Part shown: in pieces, positions 1 through 9,889 of the stretch
Numbering within the stretch: position 1 is the first letter of the stretch
Layout of the letters: each line of letters starts with the position of its first letter
NCBI GenBank assembly: GCA_004764695.1
Contig: SMSO01000032.1
Location: 6,282,668-6,346,667 of the forward strand
Direction: 5' to 3'
From: Schizochytrium sp. TIO01
Lineage: Eukaryota; Sar; Bigyra; Thraustochytrida; Thraustochytriidae
Length of the DNA: 64,000 nucleotides
Program-made: the position numbers and the translations under genes
The notes under the pieces: generated by a model
What the model saw: only the letters and a program-made list of their open reading frames with translations
Told to the model about the DNA's origin: nothing
Database searches by the model: none

Positions 1-304
1 TAGCGTAGTAGTCCTTCGGCTATGGAACTTGGCTTGTTAAAAAGATAAATACCTGGCAAACCATAGTTCCTTCGAGTCAGATACTACCTACATGCTCTGA
101 GAGTCGAGCGCACGTGCCAAATGTCAATGTACGCTGTACACTAGAATCAATCATGTGCAGCAGCAGCAGGCAAAAGACAGCAGCAGCAGCAGCGCGACTC
201 AAAGAACTCGTCAGAGACGTTGGTGGAGTAACACTTTCTCAAACGCACTTGTAATTGAAGGCGCGAGGATCTCACATGAGCCGGGCAGAAGAAGAGTTTA
301 CTGC
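1..304. other. 3' flank of the CoA-transferase gene, no gene seen
   Basis: This stretch lies downstream of the minus-strand CoA-transferase stop codon. It contains a short CAG-rich run at about 155-193. I see no coding sequence or RNA gene in it. Confidence 0.6.
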
Positions 305-2494
305 TTAGGCGAGGATCTCATCCTTGACGTTGCCGAGAATGTCGTCGAAGTTGGCCTTGAGGACGTTCTGGGAGCCGTTGCCGAGGATGCGGATGATCTG
401 GTGGTCGGTGAAGGACATCTGGAGGAAGGCCTCGAGACCCTCCTTGAACTCAGAGCGGGAGATCTCCTCCTTGCCCTTGGAAATCTCAGCCCACATCTGG
501 TCGTTGGAGAGGAGGCTCATGTCCTGGACGGTGCTCTGGCGAGCGAAGGCCTTGCCACCGAGACGGCGGAGGGAGAGGAGGTACTTGTCGCCGGTCTCCT
601 TGAGGAGGGCGTTAAGCTTGACGGAGAGCTCAGGGAGGATGTCGCTGCGCTCGTAGGTGGAAACACAGTGGATCTTGTTCTTGCCGCCCTCGGTGATGCG
701 GTCGAAGTTCTGGTGAACCTCCTCGCAGAGCTGCTTGAGGGTCTTCTCGTCACGGACGCAGATGCCGGAAAGGTCAAGGAAGCAGGTGTTGGTCTCCTTC
801 TTGTAGCTGAAGCGGGTGGAGAAGGCGCTCATGTCACGGAAGAAGTCATCAACCATCTTCATGTCCTCATCGACGAAGATACGGGGGTCCATGATCTTGA
901 GGGTCTCGCGGTTGACGATGGGCTTGGGGTCCATGAAGGGAAGAATGTCCTTGTCGATGTCGATACCGGGGGCAACCTCGGTAAGCTCAACACCATCCGG
1001 GGAGAGCTCGAAGACGGCACGCTCAGTAATGTAGGTGACGTTCTGGGCGTGGGAGAGGGCCTGGGAACCGGAGAAGGTGACCTCACGGACCGGCTGGAAC
1101 ATGTTGATCTTACCCTCGTTGTCAATGTTGAGCTTGCCGTCCTTGGTGGAGACCTTGAGGCCCTTCTTGGTGAAGGTACCGAGGAAGAGCACACGGTGGG
1201 TAGACTGGGTGATGTCAATGAAGCCACCAGGTCCAATGTAGCGCTCACCGAGCTTGGAGACGTTCACGTCACCAGTGGAGGCGTTGATCTCAGCGGCACC
1301 GAGGTAGCAGATGTTAAGACCACCACCGTTGTAGATATCGAACTGCTGGGAGGTGTCGATACGGGCCTCAGGGTTGTAGGCAGGGCCGAAGTTGTGGCCA
1401 GAGGCACCAAGACCACCGAAGAGACCAGCCTCAGTGGTGAGGGTCACGTGCTTGAGGATGGACTCCTCGGCAGCGATGTTGGCGACGTACTCGGGAGCAC
1501 CGATACCAAGGTTGACCATGTCGTAGGGGCGGAGCTCCATGGCGGCACGGCGACCCATGATCTTCTTGGCAGACATGGGAAGACGGGGGACGCTGTCAAG
1601 GGGCTTCTTGATGCGGCCGTTGAGAGAGGGGTCGTATCCAGTGGTGTAGTAGCTCTGGTTGCGGTGCTCAGGGTCGGTGAGGACGATGGCATCAACGAGA
1701 GGAGAGGGGACCTTGACGTCGGTCATGGGGAGAGTGCCGGCAGCAGCGATGCGGTCGACCTGGGCAATGACGATACCACCACTGGCGCGGGCAGCGGTGG
1801 CAAGGAGGAGAAGATCCGGGGAGACGGACTCGTTCTCGATGGTGATGTTACCGTCAGTGTCGGCGGTGGTACCCTTGATGATGGTGACATCAATGTTGAT
1901 GGGCTTGTAGCGGAGGTACTCCTGGCCGTCCATCTCCATGACCTCAACGAGGTCGTGCTTGGTGAACTCGTTGAGCTTGCCACCAGCGTGGCGGGGGTCG
2001 ACGAACGTGCCGAGACCGACCTTGGTGATGTGGCCGGGGGTGTTGCTGGCACGAGCACGGACCATGCGGGCGACGGATCCCATGGGGAAGGCGTAGGCCT
2101 CGATCTGGTTGGCGCGGATAAGCGGGTGGAGGTCGGGGGACTGACCGTAGTGGGAGGCGATGGTACGGCGAAGCATACCGGGGTGGCGGAAGTGGTTGGT
2201 ACCGCGCTCACCGTGGGGGTCACCGAGGCCCATGAACATCAAGGTGAGGTCCTTGGGGTACTGGTTGGCCTGGTAGTGCTCACCGAGGGCCTTGAGGACA
2301 GTCTCGGGAAGAGCCTGGCACACGAAGCCGCTGATGAGAACGGTGTTGCCAGCGCGCACGAGGGAGGCAGCATCGCGCTTGTCGATGACCTTGCTCTGGC
2401 TCTGGTTTGTGAAAAGGCTGCGGAAGCGGCGGAACTCCTTGACGGGAGCGGCCCACTGCTTGGCCTTGTTGGTGGTGGCGAGCTTGGAAAGCAT
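305..2494 (-). CDS. Class I acetate/propionate CoA-transferase (YdiF type), probably mitochondrial, with C-terminal extension
   Basis: 729 aa, single exon. It should move CoA between short-chain acyl-CoA and a carboxylic acid such as acetate. Residues about 35-540 have the two-domain plan of the YdiF/propionate CoA-transferase family: an early GDPHGERGTNHF segment, a VDPRHAGGK segment, and a late TTEAGLFGG block whose Glu355 sits where this family carries the catalytic glutamate that forms the glutamyl-CoA intermediate. The first ~30 residues are rich in Lys/Arg/Ser with no acid until residue 20, which suggests a mitochondrial presequence (inference). Family members are about 520-540 aa; residues ~541-729 are an extra domain I cannot name, ending in two EF-hand-like segments without the usual acidic ligands. 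Codons are strongly biased to G/C-ending forms, unlike most genes here, suggesting high expression. The bias also leaves a longer open frame on the opposite strand, which I treat as a shadow. Start chosen at the first ATG. Confidence 0.88.
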   Translation of the reverse strand: MLSKLATTNKAKQWAAPVKEFRRFRSLFTNQSQSKVIDKRDAASLVRAGNTVLISGFVCQALPETVLKALGEHYQANQYPKDLTLMFMGLGDPHGERGTNHFRHPGMLRRTIASHYGQSPDLHPLIRANQIEAYAFPMGSVARMVRARASNTPGHITKVGLGTFVDPRHAGGKLNEFTKHDLVEVMEMDGQEYLRYKPINIDVTIIKGTTADTDGNITIENESVSPDLLLLATAARASGGIVIAQVDRIAAAGTLPMTDVKVPSPLVDAIVLTDPEHRNQSYYTTGYDPSLNGRIKKPLDSVPRLPMSAKKIMGRRAAMELRPYDMVNLGIGAPEYVANIAAEESILKHVTLTTEAGLFGGLGASGHNFGPAYNPEARIDTSQQFDIYNGGGLNICYLGAAEINASTGDVNVSKLGERYIGPGGFIDITQSTHRVLFLGTFTKKGLKVSTKDGKLNIDNEGKINMFQPVREVTFSGSQALSHAQNVTYITERAVFELSPDGVELTEVAPGIDIDKDILPFMDPKPIVNRETLKIMDPRIFVDEDMKMVDDFFRDMSAFSTRFSYKKETNTCFLDLSGICVRDEKTLKQLCEEVHQNFDRITEGGKNKIHCVSTYERSDILPELSVKLNALLKETGDKYLLSLRRLGGKAFARQSTVQDMSLLSNDQMWAEISKGKEEISRSEFKEGLEAFLQMSFTDHQIIRILGNGSQNVLKANFDDILGNVKDEILA

Positions 2495-3700
2495 GATGCT
2501 AATGCGATGTCTTTCTGTAAATCCACATGGTGTTTCAACAATTGTAAAAAAGCGTTGTTAGTCTCATATGGCATAATAACTTGAGTCAATGAGGATTTCT
2601 CGATACGTGCATTCCTCATCTCAGAAGCCCACGGCGTACACAGCTAGCTGCAACCTGTCTATCGACCTTTCAGGACATTGAATTGACCGCGGTTCGTCCT
2701 CCAAACAGGCCAAAGGATAGATAGACAGATAGATACCCCCAAAGTCCTTTTCTTGTCACTCCATTCACTTGCAACAACATCAACACCATAGTGCTTATTT
2801 GAAGAAGAAGCTTTGTGGGGACTTCGAAGCAGGACATACGGGTTCGTTTGGCAGCAACCAAGGCTTCAATCGGGTAGACGGGCCTCAGCGTAGTGGTTTC
2901 CAAGTGCATGTTGCATCGAGGTTACGTACCGACGGGTTTTTCTCTCGCTCGAGTGGCGAGATTCGGGTTTGCTGCCGCAGATCTGTCTCGACGGCATTGT
3001 TCCCCGCGTTCCCGCCAAGTCTGCTAAAGTGGCACCACTTAAAGTTTTACTTTTGTCTCTCACGAACGAATAATGTGAATGTCTTGTGAGGGGGCCTTCC
3101 ATTTTTTAATTTTACTTTTAAGATTTTGAAAATTACTTCTCTAAACTAATAAGAGACGAATAAAAACGATGCGTGTATATGAATGAACATCGCTGCGTAG
3201 CTTAGAGCAGTTTCCAGGGAGGGTGCAGAGTGAGGGAGAGGTGACGGTCCGCCGATTAATCGGTCGGTCGTCTCGACTTTGGCATGTGCGTGCATGGTTT
3301 AGGTAGGTTTTCTATTCAAAGCGGCAGCAAAGCCATTGAGCTGCTCGGAATCGAAAGAAAGTTTTAATAAAGGCAAAAAGAAAAAGATATATATTAAAAA
3401 AACAAAAACGTTTTGGGCTTTGTCTGTTTTTATTATTATTTTGCTTTTATAACTAATTTAATTTTGTTTAGTGTACCTTTGTGACTTTTAAGATGAGAGG
3501 ACAAAGGAAGAAAGGAAGGCACTGAGGGGCGCAAACTCATCCATACAATAGGTAGTGAAGTGATTCATCACGAATCGCCTCTGTTTTCACGGCTTTGTCA
3601 GGTGTTGATAAGAAACAAATAAATAGACTAAAGGCAGAGAAAAGGCATTGTGAGGGCCAAAAAACAAAGCGTGGTTTCAGCAGGTTTGCGAAGATGTTTC

Positions 3701-3743
3701 ATCAATCAATAAATCAATCAATCAATCAATCAATCAATCATCA
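3701..3743. repeat. (ATCA)n microsatellite
   Basis: About ten ATCA units with one AATC slip near the start. Confidence 0.95.
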
Positions 3744-4963
3744 CTTGCATTGCTGTTTTTAATAGTCACACTATTGGAGGGGGTTTTAGAGCAGCTAGAT
3801 TGGCGAGTTAATAGATATATTAGCTATTTAGGAGGATCAGCTTTTGGGTTCACGGATTGTGATGGATGATAAACTATGGATCAACGGCAGATGAAGATCG
3901 CCTTGGAAACAACTTGCTTTGCTTTATGGATGGACATCCGCTCCGATTTCGTGGAATTCGCTGTGGCTTTGGATCACAGCTGGCCGAGACTGGCGTTCGC
4001 AGTTGCGTCGCGGGTTATCCTGGTGGCGTCGTCAGTTCGTCGGTAGCTGGCTAGCTTGCTATAGCTCGCGAGACTTCTAAAACTCGGTATCTCTATTGCA
4101 GACAAAGCGGATCTTTCAGGACTAACTCAGGCCACGAAAAGGCTGCCTTTTCCGGGCTCCAGCGAAAGCCAAGAAACAAACTACACAAACTATACAAATC
4201 ATCAGTCGAACCTGAGAAAGCGGGTCTTAACAACTTACCTCGAATACATATATATATTAGATACACAATCTGTATTTATGTCGAACTGCCTACCGGTACT
4301 TGCTTCCTGGCAGTGCAGGTGGTTCCTAAATTGTAGAAGGTATGCTTTATCTCTGCCAGAGCTCTAGCGTAGTAGTAGCTCGCTACAAACTTGAACGATT
4401 CGTGTCCAAGAATAACCAACAACCTGCTCTTGGCCATCACAAACACTCCTCACTTCAAATCCAATCGCATTGCATTTTATTGAATTGCATTGGTTTGCTT
4501 TGCTTTGCACTGCACTGGAGCGCATTACATATTATCCTAGCGCCGTGAGGACATAAACAAAAATGTTTGTACACTCCCAAATGGTTTCTTGAAAATCTCT
4601 TGTTCTCCTCCGTCTCCTCTGAACAGCAGCAAAAGTAATATTTTTCTAATTTGCAACTTGAAAAGTAAAATAAAAATAATTGAATAAAATTATAATTTGC
4701 CTTTAATTGTAACATCGCATGCAAAGCATGGAAGGAGGAGGGGAAGCGGCTTTTGAGGGAAGAGTAACAGTCCAACGAAACTAGGCTCTTCTGCCGCCGA
4801 GTTCAGGCTTCGCGAGCGATACCGAGGAAATAGATCTATCTCAGGCAGGGCACGGGCCGCCCCGGCTCGCTGATTTCGATTTCTTGGCCGCGACCCGCAG
4901 CCTTAGTTAAGCTTGTTCTCTCATTTCTCTCTCTGTGGCTGCGGCCTTTTCACTCGTAATCGA

Positions 4964-4974
4964 AGAAAGAACGA

Positions 4975-5006
<32 letters not shown>

Positions 5007-5008
5007 AA
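4964..5008. repeat. (GAAA)n microsatellite
   Basis: An almost pure AGAA/GAAA run. The opposite strand is a TTTC polypyrimidine tract. Confidence 0.95.
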
Positions 5009-5151
5009 TTAAAAAAGAAAGAATCATGGCAACTTTGGTTTTGGAAATTGCCTTTTTCAGGTTGTTTGGCTTGTTTACGAGTGAATGAACGAACGAATGA
5101 ATAACCAATGGGCAATGAATGAAAGGCAAGCTGCCTCTTCGTTCGCACAGC

Positions 5152-5180
5152 AGCAAGCAAGCAAGCAAGCAAGCAAGCAA
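5152..5180. repeat. (GCAA)n microsatellite
   Basis: Seven uninterrupted AGCA/GCAA units. Confidence 0.95.
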
Positions 5181-5370
5181 CGATGCCTTGATTTCCTAGC
5201 TCGACAGGTTATCTATCGTGTATGAGATTTACGCAACTCATCAGCAAATGAGAATAGAAAGCAAGAATCGGCAGAGGCTCTAGCTAACTAACTGACTAAC
5301 TTTAGGCTCTCCTTGGATTGATCGATCGATCCATCGACATGAGAACACATCCTCAATAAGCAGCAGCAGT

Positions 5371-5390
5371 AACTAACTAACTAACTAACT
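5371..5390. repeat. (AACT)n microsatellite
   Basis: Five perfect AACT units. A weaker run of the same unit lies at about 5283-5300. Confidence 0.9.
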
Positions 5391-6850
5391 CACTGCCTTA
5401 TGGTACAGACAGACACATATTTAATAAAGAATGAAATAGATGCGCGAGAGAACACTTACTTAGTCAGTGAGCCCATCTGAACGACTCGAGGGCTCTGCAG
5501 TAGAAACCGCCTCCCTTCGTGACTGAGTTAACAACCAACTGAGAAAGGAAACTCGAAGATCTCCACTCTCACTGCCCAGGGGATCTATATTTTCTGGTGA
5601 TTTGGCCGTCCATCCACAGCCACTTCGAGGTCGGTTTTGAGGTCAGACTAGCTTGGGTTGAGGCCCGCCCTCGAGCGCCTTTTGCCTCTTCTTCGTGGGA
5701 GGCCGTCGCTGGAGTGCACAAATAAATGCATGTATGTATCGCCAGTTATCGCCAGAAGAAACTCAGAGGATGGCGGTCCGAGAAGATAGGAGCTTAAGGA
5801 CCGTGAGTGAGTCTTCTTCTGTATAGTTGCTTGTATTGTTTGTTTGTGCAGTAGTTTGTTTCATCGATTGGTTGAATTTGGCCGTAAGGCGAGGATTGCA
5901 GCACTCACTCACTCCCTCACTCAGTTGTTGTGCTCGCTCGCCTGGAGGCTGCTCCGACTTACGCGATCCTCGAGGTTCTTGGCTGCTGTGTGGTCACTAC
6001 TCCTCACGATGTCGTCAACAAGGATTCATTCTTCAAGTCGGCACGCACTGAAGTTTGGAGGCGTGCAATTCTCGAGTTCGCCAGCTATTCATTACTCAGC
6101 CGGTCAGTAAGTCACAGACATCGAACGAACAGCATTCGACGCCAACCCGATACACGGTGAAAGGGTTTGTAAGCGAATTAGTGAGTTAGTGAGTTAGTGA
6201 CAGCGTGTCCACTGCTGAAGCACGTTCTTACGGGGTGAGAACGTCGTGGCCAGTACCTGGACCTGCTGCTGGCCAAGAATCTTTCGGGCCTCCTTGCTTT
6301 TAGGCAAAAGGCCGAGGCAACGTTCTGTGGTTCTGTAGTCCCTGCTTCGATATCCATCTCATGAATTTCTCCGCATCTGACTGGCATCGCAACTCTCATC
6401 GCTGTGCGTGCTCCTCCTCTTCTTCTACTTCTTCTTCACGCGTTGCACCTCCTGCTCGAATTTATCCGTGAACTCCAAGACCCCGCATCGCTCGAGCCTC
6501 CTCTCACGTCTATCGTCGTCCCAAAGACACTCGCATTTGCTCCTTCGTCTGTTCAACCGTGTCTCCTCGATTCTCGCAGTTTCGTAGTACTTTGTGCAAA
6601 AACCAAAGCTCGAGCGCCACAACAACTAGGCACAGAAAGAAATGCCAGCTCGAGCGACCTAGGCTCTGCAGCTGAATCCAGCCAGCTCCGGGCGTCGTGC
6701 GTGCATCTCTGGCCGTCGATCCAAGTCTCAACGCGCAAGACGACGACGCCTACGATCTCCTCCATCGCAGCAGCTCCCGCCGCGGCGGGGTCCGCGTCCT
6801 CCTCCAAAGCCCTCAAGTCCTTCACAAAGCCCGCCCTGAGAATTACAATT

Positions 6851-6880
6851 TCAATCACAATCACAATCACAATCACAATT
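6851..6880. repeat. (CACAAT)n hexanucleotide repeat
   Basis: About five CACAAT units, followed 60 bases later by a CAG run at 6941-6956. Confidence 0.9.
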
Positions 6881-7206
6881 ACATTTATTCTACAAAGTTA
6901 AATTCAACGCCCAATCGCTGCAAATACACTTCGTCAAAAGCAGCAGCAGCAGCAGCACACGCACGGACAATATGATACCGAGAGTCAAAGCTGTTCTCGT
7001 GAGCAACAGAGTTAACAGCGGCAAAATGCAGTGCCTGCAGGAAATAAATAGCCAAGAAGTGGCCAAATCGTCGATCCTTAAAAGGCGCTGAGCATCGCTC
7101 GCGGAGTCAGCTCTCTCTCAGAGGCGTAGCTAGCTAGGCAAGAAAACCAACCACCTTTGAGACCGCAGTCACAGCATCTTGGCTGCAGCAAGCGCATCCT
7201 CGTCTC

Positions 7207-7228
7207 ATGCATGCATGCATGCATGCAT
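7207..7228. repeat. (ATGC)n microsatellite
   Basis: ATGCATGC run of 22 bases. It is self-complementary and could extrude as a hairpin. Confidence 0.9.
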
Positions 7229-7284
7229 CTATATGGTATGTGTATGTTGTTTGTGTATGTATGTATATACTAGACAAATTCGCT

Positions 7285-7312
7285 GATTGATCGATTGATT
7301 GATTGATTGATT
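7285..7312. repeat. (GATT)n microsatellite
   Basis: Seven GATT units with a single TCGA interruption. Confidence 0.9.
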
Positions 7313-7778
7313 AATCCATTCCTTCGTTCGTTGACTACGTTTTATTTACTCCGAGCAAAACCATCGAACAAAGGTGTACCATTAGTGCTTCAACAGTGTC
7401 TCATCGTTGAAGAAGCCATTTCATTATGATATTTCTATATATACTTTTTTAATTTTTAATTAACAAATATATATATTTTTTTAAGATTAAAAAGAAGTAC
7501 TACTAACTATTGTGCAATACAAATAGAAATCCTCAATTACGTCAGCAGCGCAGCCCTACCTGGCGCTAATTCACTCCTACCGCTCGTACGACGAAGTGGG
7601 CATTTTTCCCATCATTCCATTCGCCAAAAACGCTAAACCGCAGAACAAAGAAAGAAAAAAAAAAGAAAAAAAAAAGGTTCTTTCGACTCTACGTTTTGCA
7701 GATCTATGAGATAGATCGATGGATGAGCAATACGAAGGCAGCGAGCACTCGGTTTGTTGGTTTGTTCGTTTGTTTATC

Positions 7779-7781
7779 TAT

Positions 7782-7860
<79 letters not shown>

Positions 7861-7862
7861 TT
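7779..7862. repeat. (TTTA)n microsatellite, ~21 units
   Basis: A pure TTTA run, the longest perfect tetranucleotide tract in the window. It is open in three forward frames and gives artefactual Phe-Ile-Tyr-Leu translations. Confidence 0.97.
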
Positions 7863-8313
7863 CGATTGTTTATTTCTTTCTTTGCCCTCACCCACTCCGC
7901 GCCGGGCCTCGGCCTGCGAGCCTGCGGACTTTAGCCGGCTTCCCTGCGATCGCCTCGCCTCGTCTGCCTTGGCCTTTTCTTTCTGCGCCAGGCCTGACTG
8001 ACTGCGTGAGAAGAAGCGGAGCCTCAGCCGCAACGCCACTTTTTTTAACAGACAGACACACAATCAACAGCCAAATCGCCAAAGGACTCCCTCAATAAAC
8101 CTCACTATCACTGTAAGATCAACTCATAAAAGTTGTTGAATTAATTAATTAAACTCTGATTTTAGGAAAACAAAAACTCAAACTTAAACACTTAAAAAAA
8201 TAAAAAATAAAAAATATTTATTTATTTATACTTTTACTTTCACAAAAACAATTTCAATGAGGCTTTCATGAACTTGAGGAAGCGATCAACTGCGACTGCC
8301 GGGCCTATAGTTT

Positions 8314-8407
8314 ACCCTATCCCAGACCCTAAGCAACCCTACTGGCCTTTTCTGCACATTCTTGGGCAGGGACAGGGGTAATAGGTCCCGTAGGCACCGG
8401 ATAGGGT
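8314..8407. repeat. Inverted repeat with CCCTA/TAGGG-type words
   Basis: ACCCTATCC at 8314-8322 pairs perfectly with GGATAGGGT at 8399-8407. Between and around them are further ACCCTA and GTAGGG words. They resemble degenerate TTAGGG-type telomere units but are not in tandem. Confidence 0.5.
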
Positions 8408-8550
8408 GCGGTGTAGGGTAGGTCAACCGTGGGCAGAAGGGAGCATGGTTTTACAATTCACTTCTCGTTCATGCATGCGTGTAGAAATAGGACAGAGTCG
8501 ATTGGAGAAGATAGCTGTTGAAGATAGAAATGCTGGGCTTAGAAATGTGC

Positions 8551-8750
8551 TCTTTCTTTCATGACTTGCATGAGCTGTGTTGTGGAGATCTCGGTCAGTC
8601 AACCAAGTCAACCAATGAGTCGATGAGTAAATCAATCGGTGAATCAATTGACATTCTTTCATGGCTTTCATGAGCTGTGTTGTGGCATGCTCTGTCAGTC
8701 AACCAAGTCAACCAATCTGTCGATGAATAAATAAATCGTCGAATCAATTA
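8551..8750. repeat. 100-bp tandem duplication
   Basis: The segment 8551-8650 is repeated at 8651-8750 with an offset of exactly 100 bases. Shared landmarks are TGAGCTGTGTTGTGG (8571 and 8671), CAGTCAACCAAGTCAACCAAT (8595 and 8695) and GAATCAATT (8641 and 8741). The copies have diverged at scattered sites. Confidence 0.9.
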
Positions 8751-8810
8751 ATCAGTGAATCAGTGAATCAATGAATCAATGAATCAATGAATCAATGAAT
8801 CAATGGATCA
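8751..8810. repeat. (AATCAATG)n octanucleotide repeat
   Basis: AATCAGTG units pass into five or more AATCAATG units. The tract directly follows the 100-bp duplication and seems to have grown from its AATCAAT tail. Confidence 0.9.
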
Positions 8811-9140
8811 ATCGATGTTCTGAGTCAGACCTTCTGCGATCTCGCGCTGCCTGCCAACGAAGCAATAACCGACCATCGATCAATCGGTTTCCAACCCAAT
8901 TCCAGTGCATCAGAACTGACTAAATTGTCCGTCCAAACGAGGCCACCCATGGATTCTGCCGGGTTCTGAGCAGCGAGTTCTCCATCGGGTTCTGCGCGCT
9001 CCGCAGAACCTCGTGGCGCCAGAAGATTAGATTAGATTGTGGGCTGCAACGATGGCTCTCGTGCAGGCACCGGAGCTTAGCGACCTTGCTTGCTTGCTGC
9101 AGCCGCTCTGCGTGCGGTTGACGGCGTGGTTTTCTGCATT

Positions 9141-9172
9141 CTTGCTTGCTTGCTTGCTTGCTTGTTTGTTTG
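9141..9172. repeat. (CTTG)n microsatellite
   Basis: Six CTTG units followed by TTTG units. Confidence 0.9.
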
Positions 9173-9207
9173 CATGAATGAAGAAGAACCAGTCGCCGGT
9201 TCTGCTC

Positions 9208-9238
9208 CAAGGCGTCAGAAGAACTAGCTGACGCCTTG
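9208..9238. repeat. Perfect 11-bp hairpin
   Basis: CAAGGCGTCAG at 9208-9218 and CTGACGCCTTG at 9228-9238 form a perfect 11-bp stem with a 9-base loop. No gene ends nearby, so a terminator role has no support. Confidence 0.8.
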
Positions 9239-9733
9239 ACTTCGCTCGAGCTTGCTTCGAAGATCGATCATCCCCGCCTGCCTCGACCTGCTCGCCGGCC
9301 TTGGTCACATTGGCGTGCTCGAACCCGCTCTCGAACGAGGACGACTTCCTGCGCTGACAACGGCATCCGCGAACGCGAAACTTGAGCTGAGCCCGCCGAA
9401 GAATGTATTCAGTCGAACTGGATGGAGCCCGCTCCTGCTCAGCACCTCGCCTCCAGCTGCCACCTCGCGCAGCGCCAAGCTTATCGAGCTCTGTCTCCAC
9501 CACCTCGCGCTCTCGGTGCTCTTGCCGTCGACCATCGCTGCGTCGGCAAGCACGACGTCAACAGCGACCGCAAGAGCGGCGGCAAGAGCGTGTACGTTTG
9601 GCCAAATGCTCTAGCGCTACGTACAGAGAGCTGGTATCATCCCTTGAGCACGGCTCTTGATTTGTGAAACTAGTTAGTTTGACAGTTCTCGCGGACGGAT
9701 TCGCGGGCGGAGATGGTTTCCTCATTCGAGGAA

Positions 9734-9889
9734 GCAAAAGCAAACAAAAGCAAACAAAAGCAAACAAAAGCAAACAAAAGCAAACAAAAGCAAACAAAAG
9801 CAAACAAAAGCAAACAAAAGCAAACAAAAGCAAACAAAAGCAAACAAAGCAAACAAAAGCAAACAAAGCAAACAAGAGCAAACAAAAGG
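9734..9889. repeat. (CAAACAAAAG)n decanucleotide minisatellite
   Basis: Ten or more perfect 10-base units followed by a tail of 9- and 10-base variants. No frame of either strand has a stop within a perfect unit, so long artefactual Lys/Asn/Gln and Cys/Leu/Phe frames appear. Confidence 0.95.

Noticed and set aside
305-480. True EF-hands in the CoA-transferase C-terminus
   Set aside because: The loops lack the acidic calcium ligands; only the hydrophobic framing resembles EF-hands.
155-2584. 809-codon + strand frame over the CoA-transferase gene as a gene
   Set aside because: Translation is an Ala/Val/Gly/Glu/Leu-rich string with no domain; it follows from the codon bias of the real gene on the other strand.
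7696-8098. Open frames giving repeated Phe-Ile-Tyr-Leu
   Set aside because: Pure translation of the (TTTA)n microsatellite.
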